Assembly: GCF_033547095.1 (NCBI RefSeq)
Contig: NZ_CP137852.1
Location: forward strand, 372,001 to 436,000
Length of the DNA stretch: 64,000 nt
Direction: 5' to 3'
DNA from: Sediminicoccus rosea
GTDB taxonomy: Bacteria; Pseudomonadota; Alphaproteobacteria; Acetobacterales; Acetobacteraceae
The position numbers and the translations under genes were made by a program. The notes under the pieces are model-generated. The model saw only the letters and a program-made list of their open reading frames with translations, was not told the DNA's origin and did not search any database. Of this stretch, positions 19,835-28,141 are shown piece after piece; the stretch's first letter is position 1; every line of letters begins with the position of its first letter.

Positions 19835-20759
19835 GCTTCCCATCGCCACGGCGCGGCTCGTGCTGCGCCGCCTGGTGCCGGCGGATGCGCCCGCCGTCAC
19901 CCGGCTGGTGAATGACTATTCCGTCGCCGGAAACCTCGCCCGCGTGCCCTTCCCCTACCGGGAGGAGCTGGCGCGCGAATGGATCGATTCGGCCGGCGAG
20001 CAGATCGATTCGGGCGATGCCTATCACCTCGCCATCACGCAGGACGGTGCGCTGGTGGGCTGCATCGGCCTCACCCTCAAGCGCGGCGCGCTGCCCGAGC
20101 TCGGCTACTGGGTCGGCCGCAAGTTCTGGGGGCGCGGGCTGGCGCGCGAGGCGGGGCAGGGGCTGCTGGCCTGGGCCGAGACGCATCTGGGCATCACCGA
20201 GGTCGAGGCGAGCGCTCTGTCCGACAACATCGCCTCCCAGGCCGTGCTGAAGCATCTGGGCTTTGTCCAGGAAGGCACGGCGATGCAGCCCTTCCTCTCG
20301 CGCAACCGGGCGATGCCGGTGGCGCTGTTCCGCCGTGCCCGCGCACCCGCGCCGCCGCCCAAGCCCATCCTGCTCGTCGTCGCCTGCGCGCTGCTGGACA
20401 GCGAGGGGCGCATCCTGCTGGCGCAGCGGCCGGAGGGGAAATCCATGGCGGGCCTCTGGGAATTCCCCGGCGGCAAGCTGGACGAGGGCGAGACGCCCGA
20501 GGCCGCGCTGATCCGCGAGCTGCGCGAGGAACTCGGCATCGAGACGCAGGAGGCCTGCCTCTCGCCTCTCTTCTTCGCCAGCCACTCCTACGCGAATTTC
20601 CACCTGCTCATGCCGCTCTACATCTGCCGCAAGTGGCAGGGGCGCGCGGTGGCGCGCGAGGGGCAGAACCTCGCCTGGGTGCGGCCCGACAAGCTGCGCG
20701 ACTACCCCATGCCGCCCGCCGACGTGCCGCTGGTGGCGCTGCTGCGCGATTTCCTCTGA
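19815..20759 (+). CDS. GNAT acetyltransferase fused to a Nudix (MutT-like) hydrolase
   Basis: A 314-residue two-domain protein. Residues about 7-175 are a GNAT N-acetyltransferase of the ribosomal-protein acetyltransferase type (TARLVLRRLVPADAPAV, ELGYWVGRKFWGRGLAREA). Residues about 183-314 are a Nudix domain with an intact Nudix box starting GGKLDEGETPEAALIRELRE and continuing ELGIE; PEGKSMAGLWEFPGGK is typical of MutT 8-oxo-dGTP pyrophosphatases. One uninterrupted frame covers both. The start overlaps argJ by 20 bp; an ATG at 19797 is an alternative. In related genomes the two activities usually come from separate genes (general knowledge, not checked). Confidence 0.9.
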   Translation: MAATAAELPIATARLVLRRLVPADAPAVTRLVNDYSVAGNLARVPFPYREELAREWIDSAGEQIDSGDAYHLAITQDGALVGCIGLTLKRGALPELGYWVGRKFWGRGLAREAGQGLLAWAETHLGITEVEASALSDNIASQAVLKHLGFVQEGTAMQPFLSRNRAMPVALFRRARAPAPPPKPILLVVACALLDSEGRILLAQRPEGKSMAGLWEFPGGKLDEGETPEAALIRELREELGIETQEACLSPLFFASHSYANFHLLMPLYICRKWQGRAVAREGQNLAWVRPDKLRDYPMPPADVPLVALLRDFL

Positions 20760-20780
20760 TTTCAACCGCGAGGTGCCCTG

Positions 20781-21566
20781 ATGGCCAATCCGACCGCCTG
20801 CCTGCTGATCATCGGCAACGAGGTGCTTTCGGGCCGCACGCGCGACGCCAACCTGCAATTCCTGGCGACCCGCCTCGGTGAGCTCGGCATCCCGTTGCGC
20901 GAGGTGCGCGTCATCCCCGATGTGGAGGCGACGATCGTCGCCACCGTGAACGAGGTGCGCGCCAAATACGACCACGTCTTCACCACCGGCGGCATCGGGC
21001 CGACGCATGACGACATCACCAGCGAATGCGTGGCCAAGGCCTTCGGCGTGCCCTGGGTGGTGCATGAGGAGACGCGCGCGCTGATGGCCGAGGACTACGC
21101 CCGCCGCGACCCGCCGGTGGAGATGAACGCGGCGCGCATGCGCATGGCGACGCTGCCGCTGGGTGCCGTGCCCATCCGCTGCGCGATGACCTCCGCACCC
21201 GGCTTCACCATGGGCAATGTGCATGTGATGGCCGGTGTGCCGCGCATCATGCAATCCATGTTCGAGGCGCTGGCCCCCTCGCTGACGGGGGGCGTGCCGG
21301 TCGTCTCGCGCGCGGTGCACGCGATCGGCGTCTTTGAGGGCAATATCGCCGAGGCGCTGGAGGCGATCCAGAAGCGCCACCCGGACCTCGACATCGGCAG
21401 CTATCCCTTCTACCGCCCCACGCCGGGCAGCACGGGCTTCCCGGGCGGCGGCGTCGCGCTGGTCTCGAAGGGCGTCTCCCTGGCCGAGGTGGAGGAAGCG
21501 ACGGCCGAGATCACCGCCATGCTGGCGGCGATGGGTGCGACGCCCATCCAGGGCGAGCCGGGGTAG
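20781..21566 (+). CDS. CinA-like molybdopterin-binding-domain protein
   Basis: A 261-residue protein of the competence/damage-inducible protein A family, limited to the MoCF/COG1058 domain (CLLIIGNEVLSGRTRDANLQ, FTTGGIGPTHDDITSECVAKA). It lacks the C-terminal nicotinamide-nucleotide amidase domain of full-length CinA. Related stand-alone domains have been linked to NMN/ADP-ribose metabolism, but this one's role is not established. It follows the GNAT-Nudix gene by 21 bp on the same strand and abuts the convergent next gene with no intervening base. Confidence 0.88.
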   Translation: MANPTACLLIIGNEVLSGRTRDANLQFLATRLGELGIPLREVRVIPDVEATIVATVNEVRAKYDHVFTTGGIGPTHDDITSECVAKAFGVPWVVHEETRALMAEDYARRDPPVEMNAARMRMATLPLGAVPIRCAMTSAPGFTMGNVHVMAGVPRIMQSMFEALAPSLTGGVPVVSRAVHAIGVFEGNIAEALEAIQKRHPDLDIGSYPFYRPTPGSTGFPGGGVALVSKGVSLAEVEEATAEITAMLAAMGATPIQGEPG

Positions 21567-22529
21567 CTACTCCAGCCGCGCCAGCCGCACCGCGGTGTGG
21601 CCGGGCGAGGTGATCAGGCTCGGCATCACCAGCATGCAGTCATCATGCGGCGTGCGGATCTCCTCATCGCCCTCCAGGGCGATGAGCGTGCCGCGCGCCG
21701 GGATGACCGTGCCGCCGCGCCAGGGCTGGGTGAAGGTGAATTCCGCCGTGCGCGCGGTGATCGTCTGCGTCACCTGCGCGAGGCGTGGGCAGGGCAGTGC
21801 CGGCATCGGGCCGGGTGCCAGGCCCAGCAGCGCCAGCAGGCGCCGCGTCGCGGTCTCCATGCGCTGCACCGTCTCCGCCTCCCAATGCCAGCCCGCTTCC
21901 AGCAAGACGGAGCGCCTGCCGCTGCCGGGCACGGCGAAGCGCCCATAGTCGATCAGCCGCCGCCCGGTCTGGTGGCCGTGATCGGCCACCACCAGCGCGG
22001 GCTCGCCCAGCTCCATCGCCAGGCGCACGGAGTCCTGCGGCCCGCCCACCAGGAACAGCGGATCCGACGGCCAGAGCATGGAGTGCAAATCGAGGATCAC
22101 ATCCGCGCTGTCCAGCACAGGGCGCAGCGCGCGCGCGCGCCGCAGCTCGGCCGAGCGGCGCGGCCCTTCCAGCGTCGCGATGTCCCAGAGGCGGTTCAGA
22201 TCCTCCTCCAGGAAGCGGGAGGCGGTGGGGTCGTCGGGATCGAAGCGGGAGAAGGCGTCGAGATTGGCGAAGATGAGCGTAAGCCGCCCGCAGAGCGGCC
22301 TGAGGCCCTCCCGCAGCAGCCGGTCGAGCAGGATGGCGCCGGCGAATTCATTGCCATGGGTGAGGGCGACGACGCAGAGATGCGCGCCAGGCGCCCCGCT
22401 GTCGAAGGTCCAGACGCCGGGCAGGCTGTTGCCGGCGCGCCAGCGGGCGATGTCGGGCGGCTGGAGCCGGGCGGTGCGGCGCGGCGCTTCCAGCAATTCC
22501 GCCAGGGCGGGCGGCAGTTGCGCCCTCAT
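21567..22529 (-). CDS. Succinylglutamate desuccinylase/aspartoacylase family protein
   Basis: A 320-residue zinc carboxypeptidase-like deacylase. Expected metal and substrate motifs are present: LTHGNEFAG (metal His and Glu), ASRFLEEDLNR, and VILDLHSM (second metal His). Family members remove acyl groups from N-acyl amino acids. The start ATG overlaps the argE-like stop by 4 nt (ATGA), so the two are coupled and probably act on related N-acyl amino acids. The exact substrate is not evident. Confidence 0.87.
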   Translation of the reverse strand: MRAQLPPALAELLEAPRRTARLQPPDIARWRAGNSLPGVWTFDSGAPGAHLCVVALTHGNEFAGAILLDRLLREGLRPLCGRLTLIFANLDAFSRFDPDDPTASRFLEEDLNRLWDIATLEGPRRSAELRRARALRPVLDSADVILDLHSMLWPSDPLFLVGGPQDSVRLAMELGEPALVVADHGHQTGRRLIDYGRFAVPGSGRRSVLLEAGWHWEAETVQRMETATRRLLALLGLAPGPMPALPCPRLAQVTQTITARTAEFTFTQPWRGGTVIPARGTLIALEGDEEIRTPHDDCMLVMPSLITSPGHTAVRLARLE

Positions 22530-23725
22530 GCGGCGCGCCTCGATTGCCGCTCGATCAGCCGGCCGAGGAAGTCGCAGCAGGCGAGCAGCTGCGCCGTGGT
22601 GATGAACTCTTCCGGCTGATGCGCCTGCGCGATGTCGCCCGGCCCGCAGACGATCGCGGGGATGCCCGCCTGCTGGTAGTAGCCGGCCTCCGTGCCATAG
22701 CTGACGAAGCCCGCGCGGTTGCTGCCCGAGGCGCGCTGCGCCAGCAGCACCAGCGGGTCATTCTCCGGCAGGCCGAGCGGCGGGGCGTTCGCGCGCACGC
22801 GCAGCTCCATCGTCGCGGCGGGGAAGACGGCGCGCATCTCGGGGAGGATCGCCTGTTCCACATGCGCGACGAAGCGGGAGAGGATCTCGGGCGCGGAATC
22901 GCCCGGCACGCTGCGGATCTCGAAGGTGAATTCCGCGCGGTCGGGCACGATGTTCAGCACCGTGCCGCTGCGGAAGGTGCCGGCATGGACCGTGGTGTAG
23001 GGCGGCTCGAAGCCTTCCACGCGGCGGCCCTCGCGCGCGAAGCGCCGCGCCTCCGCCTTCAGCCAGGCGATCGCCTCGGCGGCGGCCATCAGCGCGTTCA
23101 CCGTCTCATGCGCGCGGGAGGAATGGCCGGAGAGGCCGGTGAAGACCACGTCCCAGCTCGCATAGCCCTTGTGGGCGATGACGGGCGCCATGTTGGTGGG
23201 CTCGCCCACCACGCAGAAGGCGGGCGGCGGGGCGTGGCGGCCGAGCACGGGCATCAGGCGCGCGGCACCCCGGAAGCTCGTTTCCTCGTCATGCGTCAGG
23301 CAGATGTGGAAGGGGCGTGCCAGATGCGCGCCCGTCATTTCCGGCAGCATGGCCAGGATGCAGGCGAGGAAGCCCTTCATGTCGGTGCTGCCGCGGCCGA
23401 TCAGGCGCTCGCCCTCGGCGCGCAGCGTGAAGGGGTCCGCGAGCCAGGCCTGGCCCTCCACGGGCACGCAATCCACATGGGCTGAGAGCGCGATGCCGCC
23501 CTCCAGGCGCGGGCCGATGATGGCGTGCAGGTTCGCCTTGCCATCCTCGACCATGACGCGGGATTCCACGCCATGCGCCTCAAGCTCCGCCTGCACGAAT
23601 TCGATCAGCGGCACATTGCTGCGCGCGCTCGTCGTGTCGAAGGCGACCAGCCTTGCCAACATGTCCTGGATTCGGGCGATTGACGGCATGCGTTGCAGCT
23701 TATCCACTCGGCGGGCCGCGTCCAT
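22526..23725 (-). CDS. argE: Acetylornithine deacetylase (M20 family)
   Basis: A 399-residue metal-dependent amidohydrolase that would release ornithine from N-acetylornithine. Motifs: ALSAHVDCVPVEGQAW (metal His, Asp), GRGSTDMKGFLACILAM, LTHDEETSFRGA (catalytic Glu-Glu) and CVVGEPTNM, with a dimerisation insert between. The start used (MDAARRVDKLQ) has GAGGA about 8 nt upstream; an ATG at 23689 is an alternative nearer typical family N-termini but lacks a good ribosome site. Because argJ nearby recycles the acetyl group, this enzyme may act on another N-acyl amino acid. It is coupled to the aspartoacylase-like gene. Confidence 0.86.
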   Translation of the reverse strand: MDAARRVDKLQRMPSIARIQDMLARLVAFDTTSARSNVPLIEFVQAELEAHGVESRVMVEDGKANLHAIIGPRLEGGIALSAHVDCVPVEGQAWLADPFTLRAEGERLIGRGSTDMKGFLACILAMLPEMTGAHLARPFHICLTHDEETSFRGAARLMPVLGRHAPPPAFCVVGEPTNMAPVIAHKGYASWDVVFTGLSGHSSRAHETVNALMAAAEAIAWLKAEARRFAREGRRVEGFEPPYTTVHAGTFRSGTVLNIVPDRAEFTFEIRSVPGDSAPEILSRFVAHVEQAILPEMRAVFPAATMELRVRANAPPLGLPENDPLVLLAQRASGSNRAGFVSYGTEAGYYQQAGIPAIVCGPGDIAQAHQPEEFITTAQLLACCDFLGRLIERQSRRAA

Positions 23726-23739
23726 CGGGGGGTCCTCAC

Positions 23740-25272
23740 ATGTCGCCACGCATCGCCATCCTTGGCCTCCATCTTGAGGCCAACGCCTTCGCACCGCCCA
23801 CGTTGCGCGTGGATTTCGAAAGGCAATGCCTGGCGCGCGGCGCGGAGATCACCCGCTTGGCCCGCGCGCCCAACCCGCCCCTGCCGGCCGAGATCCCGGG
23901 CTTTTACGCCCGCATGGACGCGACCGGGCCGTGGACGCCCTGCCCCGTCCTGATGGCCGCGGCACCCCCGGGCGGACCGATCGAGCAGCAGGTCTTCCTC
24001 GATTTCCTGGATGAGATGCAGCGCGGCCTCGCCGCCGCCCTGCCGGTGGATGGCGTCTATGTCGCGAGCCACGGCGCCAGCAGCGCCACGGGCGACGAGG
24101 ACAGCGACGGCACGCTGCTCGCCATGATCCGCCGCCTGGTCGGGTCCCGCGTGCCCATCGTCGTGACGCATGACCTGCACTGCAATGTCAGCGAGCGGAT
24201 GATCGAGGCGCTGGACTGCTTCATCGCCTATCGCACCAATCCGCATGTGGACATGGCCGCCCGCGCGGCCGAGGCGGCCGATGCGATGCGCGAATTGCTG
24301 GCGGGCGAGAAGACCGCCAAGGCCTTCCTGCGCCTGCCGCTGACGCCGCCCTCCGTCACGCTGCTGACGGCGGAAGGCCCCTATGCCGACCTGGTGCGCG
24401 ATGCCGAGGCGATCATGGCGCGCGACCCCGCCATCCTGAATGCCAGCGTGACCGGCGGCTTCACCTTCAGCGACCTGCCCAAATGCGGCATCACCGTCAC
24501 CGTCACCGCGCGCGGCGGGGACATGAGCGCGGCGAAGCGCGCCTGCGCGCAACTCGCCCGCCGCGGCTGGGCCGAGCGCGCGCGCCACACGCGCCGGCTG
24601 CTCTCCATCCCCGAGGCGACGGAACTCGCGTTGCGCGCGGGCCGCGGCGAGGTGGAGCCGGTGATCTATTCCGATGCCGGCGACAATCCCGGTGGCGGCG
24701 GGCGCGGCAGCACCAGCTACACGCTGCGCGCGCTGCATGAGGCGCGGGTGCCGGGCGTGGTGCTCGGCCTCTTCGTGGACCCGGCCCTGGCCGCCGAGGC
24801 GCATGCGCTGGGCGAGGGCGCGCATTTCCATGCCGTCTTCAACCGCGTGGAATCGGAATTCTCCAAGCGCTTCGAATCCGGCGCGCGCATCCTGACGCTG
24901 ACGGATGGCGAGGGTGTCGGCCGGCGCGGCACGATGAAGGGCCGGACCTTCCAGCTCGGCCCGACGGCGCTGCTGGAGCTGGATGACTCGGGCATGAAGG
25001 TCGTCGTCATCAGCCTGCGCCGGCAATGCCATGAGCCGCGCACGCTGGAGATGCACGGCATCGACATCGGCGCCGCGCGCGTGGTGGTGGTGAAGAGCCG
25101 CGGCCATTTCCGCGCGGGCTTTGACGAGTTCTTCCCGAATGAGCGCATCCATGAGGTGGACAGCGCGGGGCTGACCAGCCCGGTGCTGACCAACTTCAAC
25201 TGGAAGCGCCTGCCCCGCCCGACCTGGCCGCTCGACCCCGAGGCCACCTGGAACGATCCCGGCTGGAACTGA
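23740..25272 (+). CDS. M81 family metallopeptidase (MlrC-like)
   Basis: A 510-residue protein of the microcystin-degradation MlrC family. Metal-binding candidates are in GLHLEANAFAPP, VTHDLHCNVSERM and AYRTNPHVDM; the C-terminal block has IYSDAGDNPGGGGRGSTS. MlrC itself hydrolyses linear peptide fragments of microcystin, but most relatives have unknown substrates. The chosen ATG has a G-run (GGGGGG) about 7 nt upstream; an open extension upstream lies antisense to argE and was rejected. It is divergent from argE across only 14 bp. Confidence 0.88.
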   Translation: MSPRIAILGLHLEANAFAPPTLRVDFERQCLARGAEITRLARAPNPPLPAEIPGFYARMDATGPWTPCPVLMAAAPPGGPIEQQVFLDFLDEMQRGLAAALPVDGVYVASHGASSATGDEDSDGTLLAMIRRLVGSRVPIVVTHDLHCNVSERMIEALDCFIAYRTNPHVDMAARAAEAADAMRELLAGEKTAKAFLRLPLTPPSVTLLTAEGPYADLVRDAEAIMARDPAILNASVTGGFTFSDLPKCGITVTVTARGGDMSAAKRACAQLARRGWAERARHTRRLLSIPEATELALRAGRGEVEPVIYSDAGDNPGGGGRGSTSYTLRALHEARVPGVVLGLFVDPALAAEAHALGEGAHFHAVFNRVESEFSKRFESGARILTLTDGEGVGRRGTMKGRTFQLGPTALLELDDSGMKVVVISLRRQCHEPRTLEMHGIDIGAARVVVVKSRGHFRAGFDEFFPNERIHEVDSAGLTSPVLTNFNWKRLPRPTWPLDPEATWNDPGWN

Positions 25273-25284
25273 GCCGCGCGCCGT

Positions 25285-26142
25285 TCAACCCAGGTGCGTG
25301 AAGAAGCGCGCGATCTCGGCTGCCGCCCGGTCCGGGTCCTCGCGATGCGGGAAATGGCCGACGCCCTCGAACATCGCGAGGTCGAGATCGGTGAAGGTCT
25401 CGCCCAGCCGGTCCGTCCAGGCGAAGGGGAAGATCGGGTCGTGCTCGGCCCAGCGCACGCAGGTGGGCAAGGTGATGGGCGGCAGCGCGGGGGCCGCGCC
25501 CTGCATCATCGCGATGCGCCCGGCATGGGCGGCGCGGTAATAGGCGAAGCCGCCCTCGAGATTTCCGGGCGCCAGGAAATTGTCCACGAAGGCGTCCAAC
25601 ACATCGTCGAAGGCGTGCTTGCGGTGCGACCAGTGGCGCAGGAAATGCCCGATATAGGCGCGGCAGGCTTCGCGCGAGGCGCCGACCAGCGCCGGCGCCA
25701 TCTGCATCTGATGGAAGGACTGATACCAGATCTCGTTCAACCGCTCGGGCGTGCCCATGCGCGCGCCGATGCCGGGATGGACGAAGTCGAAGAAGAAGAG
25801 CCCGTTGATGCGTTGGGGTGCGAGCCGCGCCAACGCCTGCATCACGGCGCCCCCCACATCATGGCCGACGACGCCCGTGCGGCCCACGCCGAGCGCATCC
25901 AGCAGCGCCACCAGATCCGCCGCATGCTCCGCCGCGCCGTGCGGGCCAGCCGGCTTGTCGCTCGCGCCGAAGCCGCGCAGATCGGGCGCGATCAGCGTGA
26001 AGCGATCGGCCAGGCGCTGCATCACCGGTTCCCAGCTCAGCCAGAATTCCGGCCAGCCATGCAGCAGCAGCAGCGGCGGCCCTTCCCCATGGCGCACGAC
26101 ATGGAAGCGCGCGCCATTGGCCGTGAGCGAGAGGTGTTCCAT
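25285..26142 (-). CDS. Alpha/beta hydrolase, epoxide hydrolase / haloacetate dehalogenase type
   Basis: A 285-residue cytoplasmic hydrolase with an aspartate nucleophile. Oxyanion motif HGWPEFWLSW, Asp in the nucleophile elbow GHDVGG, and a C-terminal histidine in EGVGHFPHREDPD form the expected triad. An Asp nucleophile with HGWPE is typical of epoxide hydrolases and fluoroacetate dehalogenases. Its ATG follows the stop of the PuuE-like gene directly, so the two are in one operon. The substrate is unknown. Confidence 0.87.
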   Translation of the reverse strand: MEHLSLTANGARFHVVRHGEGPPLLLLHGWPEFWLSWEPVMQRLADRFTLIAPDLRGFGASDKPAGPHGAAEHAADLVALLDALGVGRTGVVGHDVGGAVMQALARLAPQRINGLFFFDFVHPGIGARMGTPERLNEIWYQSFHQMQMAPALVGASREACRAYIGHFLRHWSHRKHAFDDVLDAFVDNFLAPGNLEGGFAYYRAAHAGRIAMMQGAAPALPPITLPTCVRWAEHDPIFPFAWTDRLGETFTDLDLAMFEGVGHFPHREDPDRAAAEIARFFTHLG

Positions 26143-27066
26143 CTACTTCGCCCTGTAGGGATGCACCGCCATCCAGTGCTTCGCGATGTCCACGCGCCGC
26201 GTCACCCAGACATCCTTCCGCCGCGCGATGTGATCCAGCACGCGCTGCAACCCCATGGCCCGCGCCGGATGGCCGATGAGGCGCATGTGCAGGCCGATGG
26301 ACATCATCTTCGGCTGCCCCTTCGCCCCCTCCTCATAGAGCATGTCGAAAGCGTCGCGGATGTAGGAGAACCAGTCGTCGGAGGTGCCCATCCAGCCGGC
26401 GTATTTCCCGTCATTGTTCGTCAGCGAATAGGGCACGACGAGATGCGGCCTGCCCTGCACCGTCTTCCAGATCGGCAGCTCGTCGCCGTAATAGTCGCTG
26501 TCATAGAGGAAGCCGCCCTCCTCGACGACGAGGCGGCGCGTGTTCACGCTGGGTCCATAGCGGCAATACCAGCCATCCGGCCGGTGGCCGACCGTCTTCT
26601 CGAGGCTGGCAACGGCGAGGCGGATATGCTCGCGCTCCTCCGCCTCGCTCAGTTCATAATGCTTCACCCAGCGCCAGCCATGCGAGCAGACGTCGAAGCC
26701 GCTTTCGCGGATCGCAGCCGCCGCTTCCGGATTGCGTTCGAGCGCGAGTGCGCAGCCGAAGACCGTCATCGGCAGGCCGCGCTCCTGGAAGAGGCGCATC
26801 AGCCGCCAGAAGCCGACGCGGCTGCCATATTCGAACATGCCCTCCGCCGCGAGGTCGCGGCCGGACTTGATCTCGTTGCGGCCATGCGCCTCGGTCAATC
26901 CGGTCTCGGTGAAACCCTCGCCGTCCTGCATGGAGGGCTCCGAGCCCTCCTCGTAGTTCATGACGAAGTTGACGGCGATCTTGGCACCGCCCGGCCATTG
27001 CGGGTCGGGCGGGGTGCGGCCGTAGCCGATGAAGTCGCGATGCTCGGAATGGCCTTGCTCAGGCAT
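26143..27066 (-). CDS. Polysaccharide-deacetylase family, PuuE allantoinase-like
   Basis: A 307-residue NodB-fold protein. It has the layout of the PuuE subgroup, cofactor-independent allantoinases: FVMNYEEGSEPS near the N-terminus, SHGWRWVKHYELSEAEEREH and WYCRYGPSVNTR, with a C-terminal GLHMRLIGHPAR block. The start (MPEQGHSEHRDF) has GAGG about 4 nt upstream; an ATG at 27111 lacks a ribosome site. Allantoin hydrolysis is likely by family, but other cyclic amides or deacetylation are possible. No other purine catabolism genes are seen nearby. Confidence 0.85.
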   Translation of the reverse strand: MPEQGHSEHRDFIGYGRTPPDPQWPGGAKIAVNFVMNYEEGSEPSMQDGEGFTETGLTEAHGRNEIKSGRDLAAEGMFEYGSRVGFWRLMRLFQERGLPMTVFGCALALERNPEAAAAIRESGFDVCSHGWRWVKHYELSEAEEREHIRLAVASLEKTVGHRPDGWYCRYGPSVNTRRLVVEEGGFLYDSDYYGDELPIWKTVQGRPHLVVPYSLTNNDGKYAGWMGTSDDWFSYIRDAFDMLYEEGAKGQPKMMSIGLHMRLIGHPARAMGLQRVLDHIARRKDVWVTRRVDIAKHWMAVHPYRAK

Positions 27067-27139
27067 GGGGGCCTCATGCGTGGGTGCTTCTGCACCCGGA
27101 GCATGAGGCATGCCGGCCCGCCGCGGCTAGAGGGGCCCT

Positions 27140-27406
27140 CTACAGAGGATAGTCGCGCTCTGGCTCCACGCCCGCGGCGCTGATCAGCTTGCGCAGGCGC
27201 ATCACCTGATCCCCGGCCACGGAATGCGCGCCGAGATGCACACTGTCCTGCGCGCCCTTGAGCGTGATGCGCACGGCGCCGCTGCCGCTCGGATGCAGCT
27301 CCGCGCCCAGCTCCTCCAGCAGGTGCTCGACCGCCTTGGGGTCCAGGTTGTGGTTCAGCGGATGCGCGAAGATGCCGTGCAGGACCTTGCGGTGACGATG
27401 GTTCAT
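27140..27406 (-). CDS. Small HicA-like protein
   Basis: An 88-residue protein. The opening MNHRHRKVLHGIFAHP and the following helix-strand pattern resemble a HicA-type fold (dsRNA-binding-like mRNA interferase), in the subgroup beginning MN-KHRKTL. However, the HicA catalytic Gly-Ser-His is replaced by GSGAV, and no HicB antitoxin gene lies beside it. It may be a non-toxic RNA-binding relative. GGGAGA lies about 10 nt before the ATG. The gene is isolated between the PuuE-like gene and the CBS gene. Confidence 0.6.
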   Translation of the reverse strand: MNHRHRKVLHGIFAHPLNHNLDPKAVEHLLEELGAELHPSGSGAVRITLKGAQDSVHLGAHSVAGDQVMRLRKLISAAGVEPERDYPL

Positions 27407-27495
27407 TCTGCTTCATTCTCCCAAGCGAATGCCGCATGGAAACACGCCCTTCGCCCGGGCGCCTTGCGTCAGGTCAAGGCGTGCGGAAAGCCGGC

Positions 27496-27933
27496 CTAGC
27501 CTGCCGTGGCGACGTAGTGCTTCAGTTCCTCGGCCTCCTGCTCGGCCTCGGCGATGCGGGCCTTCACCAGGTCCCCGATCGAGACCATGCCGGCCAGCGC
27601 GCCATCAGCCTCCAGCACGGGCAGATGCCGCACGCGCCGGTCGGTCATCAGCTGCAACGCCTCCTGCACGCTGCTGCGCGGATTCACCGTGTGCAGCACG
27701 CGCGTCATGAGCTGTCCGGCCGTCATGCGCGTCACCGCCTCGCCCATGCCGGCCAGGGCGCGGACGATGTCGCGCTCGCTGACGATGCCGAGCACGGTGC
27801 CATCGCCTTCCACCACGAGAACGGCGCCGATCCGGTGCTGCGCGAGCGTCCGTGTGATGGAGGCGACACAATCCCCCGTGCGGACCGAGATCACCTGGCT
27901 GCCCTTGCCGCGCAGGATGTTGGAAATCACCAT
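27496..27933 (-). CDS. CBS-domain protein
   Basis: A 145-residue protein made of two CBS motifs (about 5-65 and 72-130: SITRTLAQHRIGAVLVVEGD; SVQEALQLMTDRRVRHLPVL), forming one Bateman module that binds adenine nucleotides. The C-terminus is a short acidic helix. It has no catalytic domain, so it probably acts as an energy-state or redox regulator through a partner. The ATG is preceded by GGAGGA about 5 nt upstream. It lies downstream of the glucan exporter, separated by 208 bp that contain a dispersed repeat. Confidence 0.9.
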   Translation of the reverse strand: MVISNILRGKGSQVISVRTGDCVASITRTLAQHRIGAVLVVEGDGTVLGIVSERDIVRALAGMGEAVTRMTAGQLMTRVLHTVNPRSSVQEALQLMTDRRVRHLPVLEADGALAGMVSIGDLVKARIAEAEQEAEELKHYVATAG

Positions 27934-28017
27934 GGTGTTCCTCCCTCTCCTCGAACGCCAAGGCTGCACCCCCGCACGCGGCGGTTGCAACGAAATCCCG
28001 TGCTGCGATGCGTCATA

Positions 28018-28102
28018 TTTGATGCCCTCAGACGCCGGGCGGCCGCGTCCGCGGCCTTGGCTTCGGAATGCTGAAGCATTCCGCCGGGCCTGTTCGGCCC
28101 GG
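28018..28102 (-). repeat. Dispersed multi-hairpin repeat, copy 1
   Basis: Three consecutive near-perfect stem-loops lie within 85 bp: 28041-28056 (GGCCGCG/CGCGGCC), 28064-28083 (8 bp stem around a 4-nt loop) and 28084-28102 (7 bp stem, 5-nt loop). Read on the minus strand, the element ends in the conserved block GAAGCCAA, hairpin, CCCGGCGTCTGAGGGC, shared with copies near 34.3 and 54.25 kb. It occupies most of the spacer between the glucan exporter 3' end and the CBS gene. Confidence 0.85.
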
Positions 28103-28141
28103 ATCCTCGGAGGGTGGGGATGGTCCTGTCCGGTTGCGCCG

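Noticed and set aside
17405-19900. An 831-codon open frame on the minus strand across the isomerase and argJ
   Set aside because: It spans two confident forward genes and has the low-complexity composition of a codon shadow.
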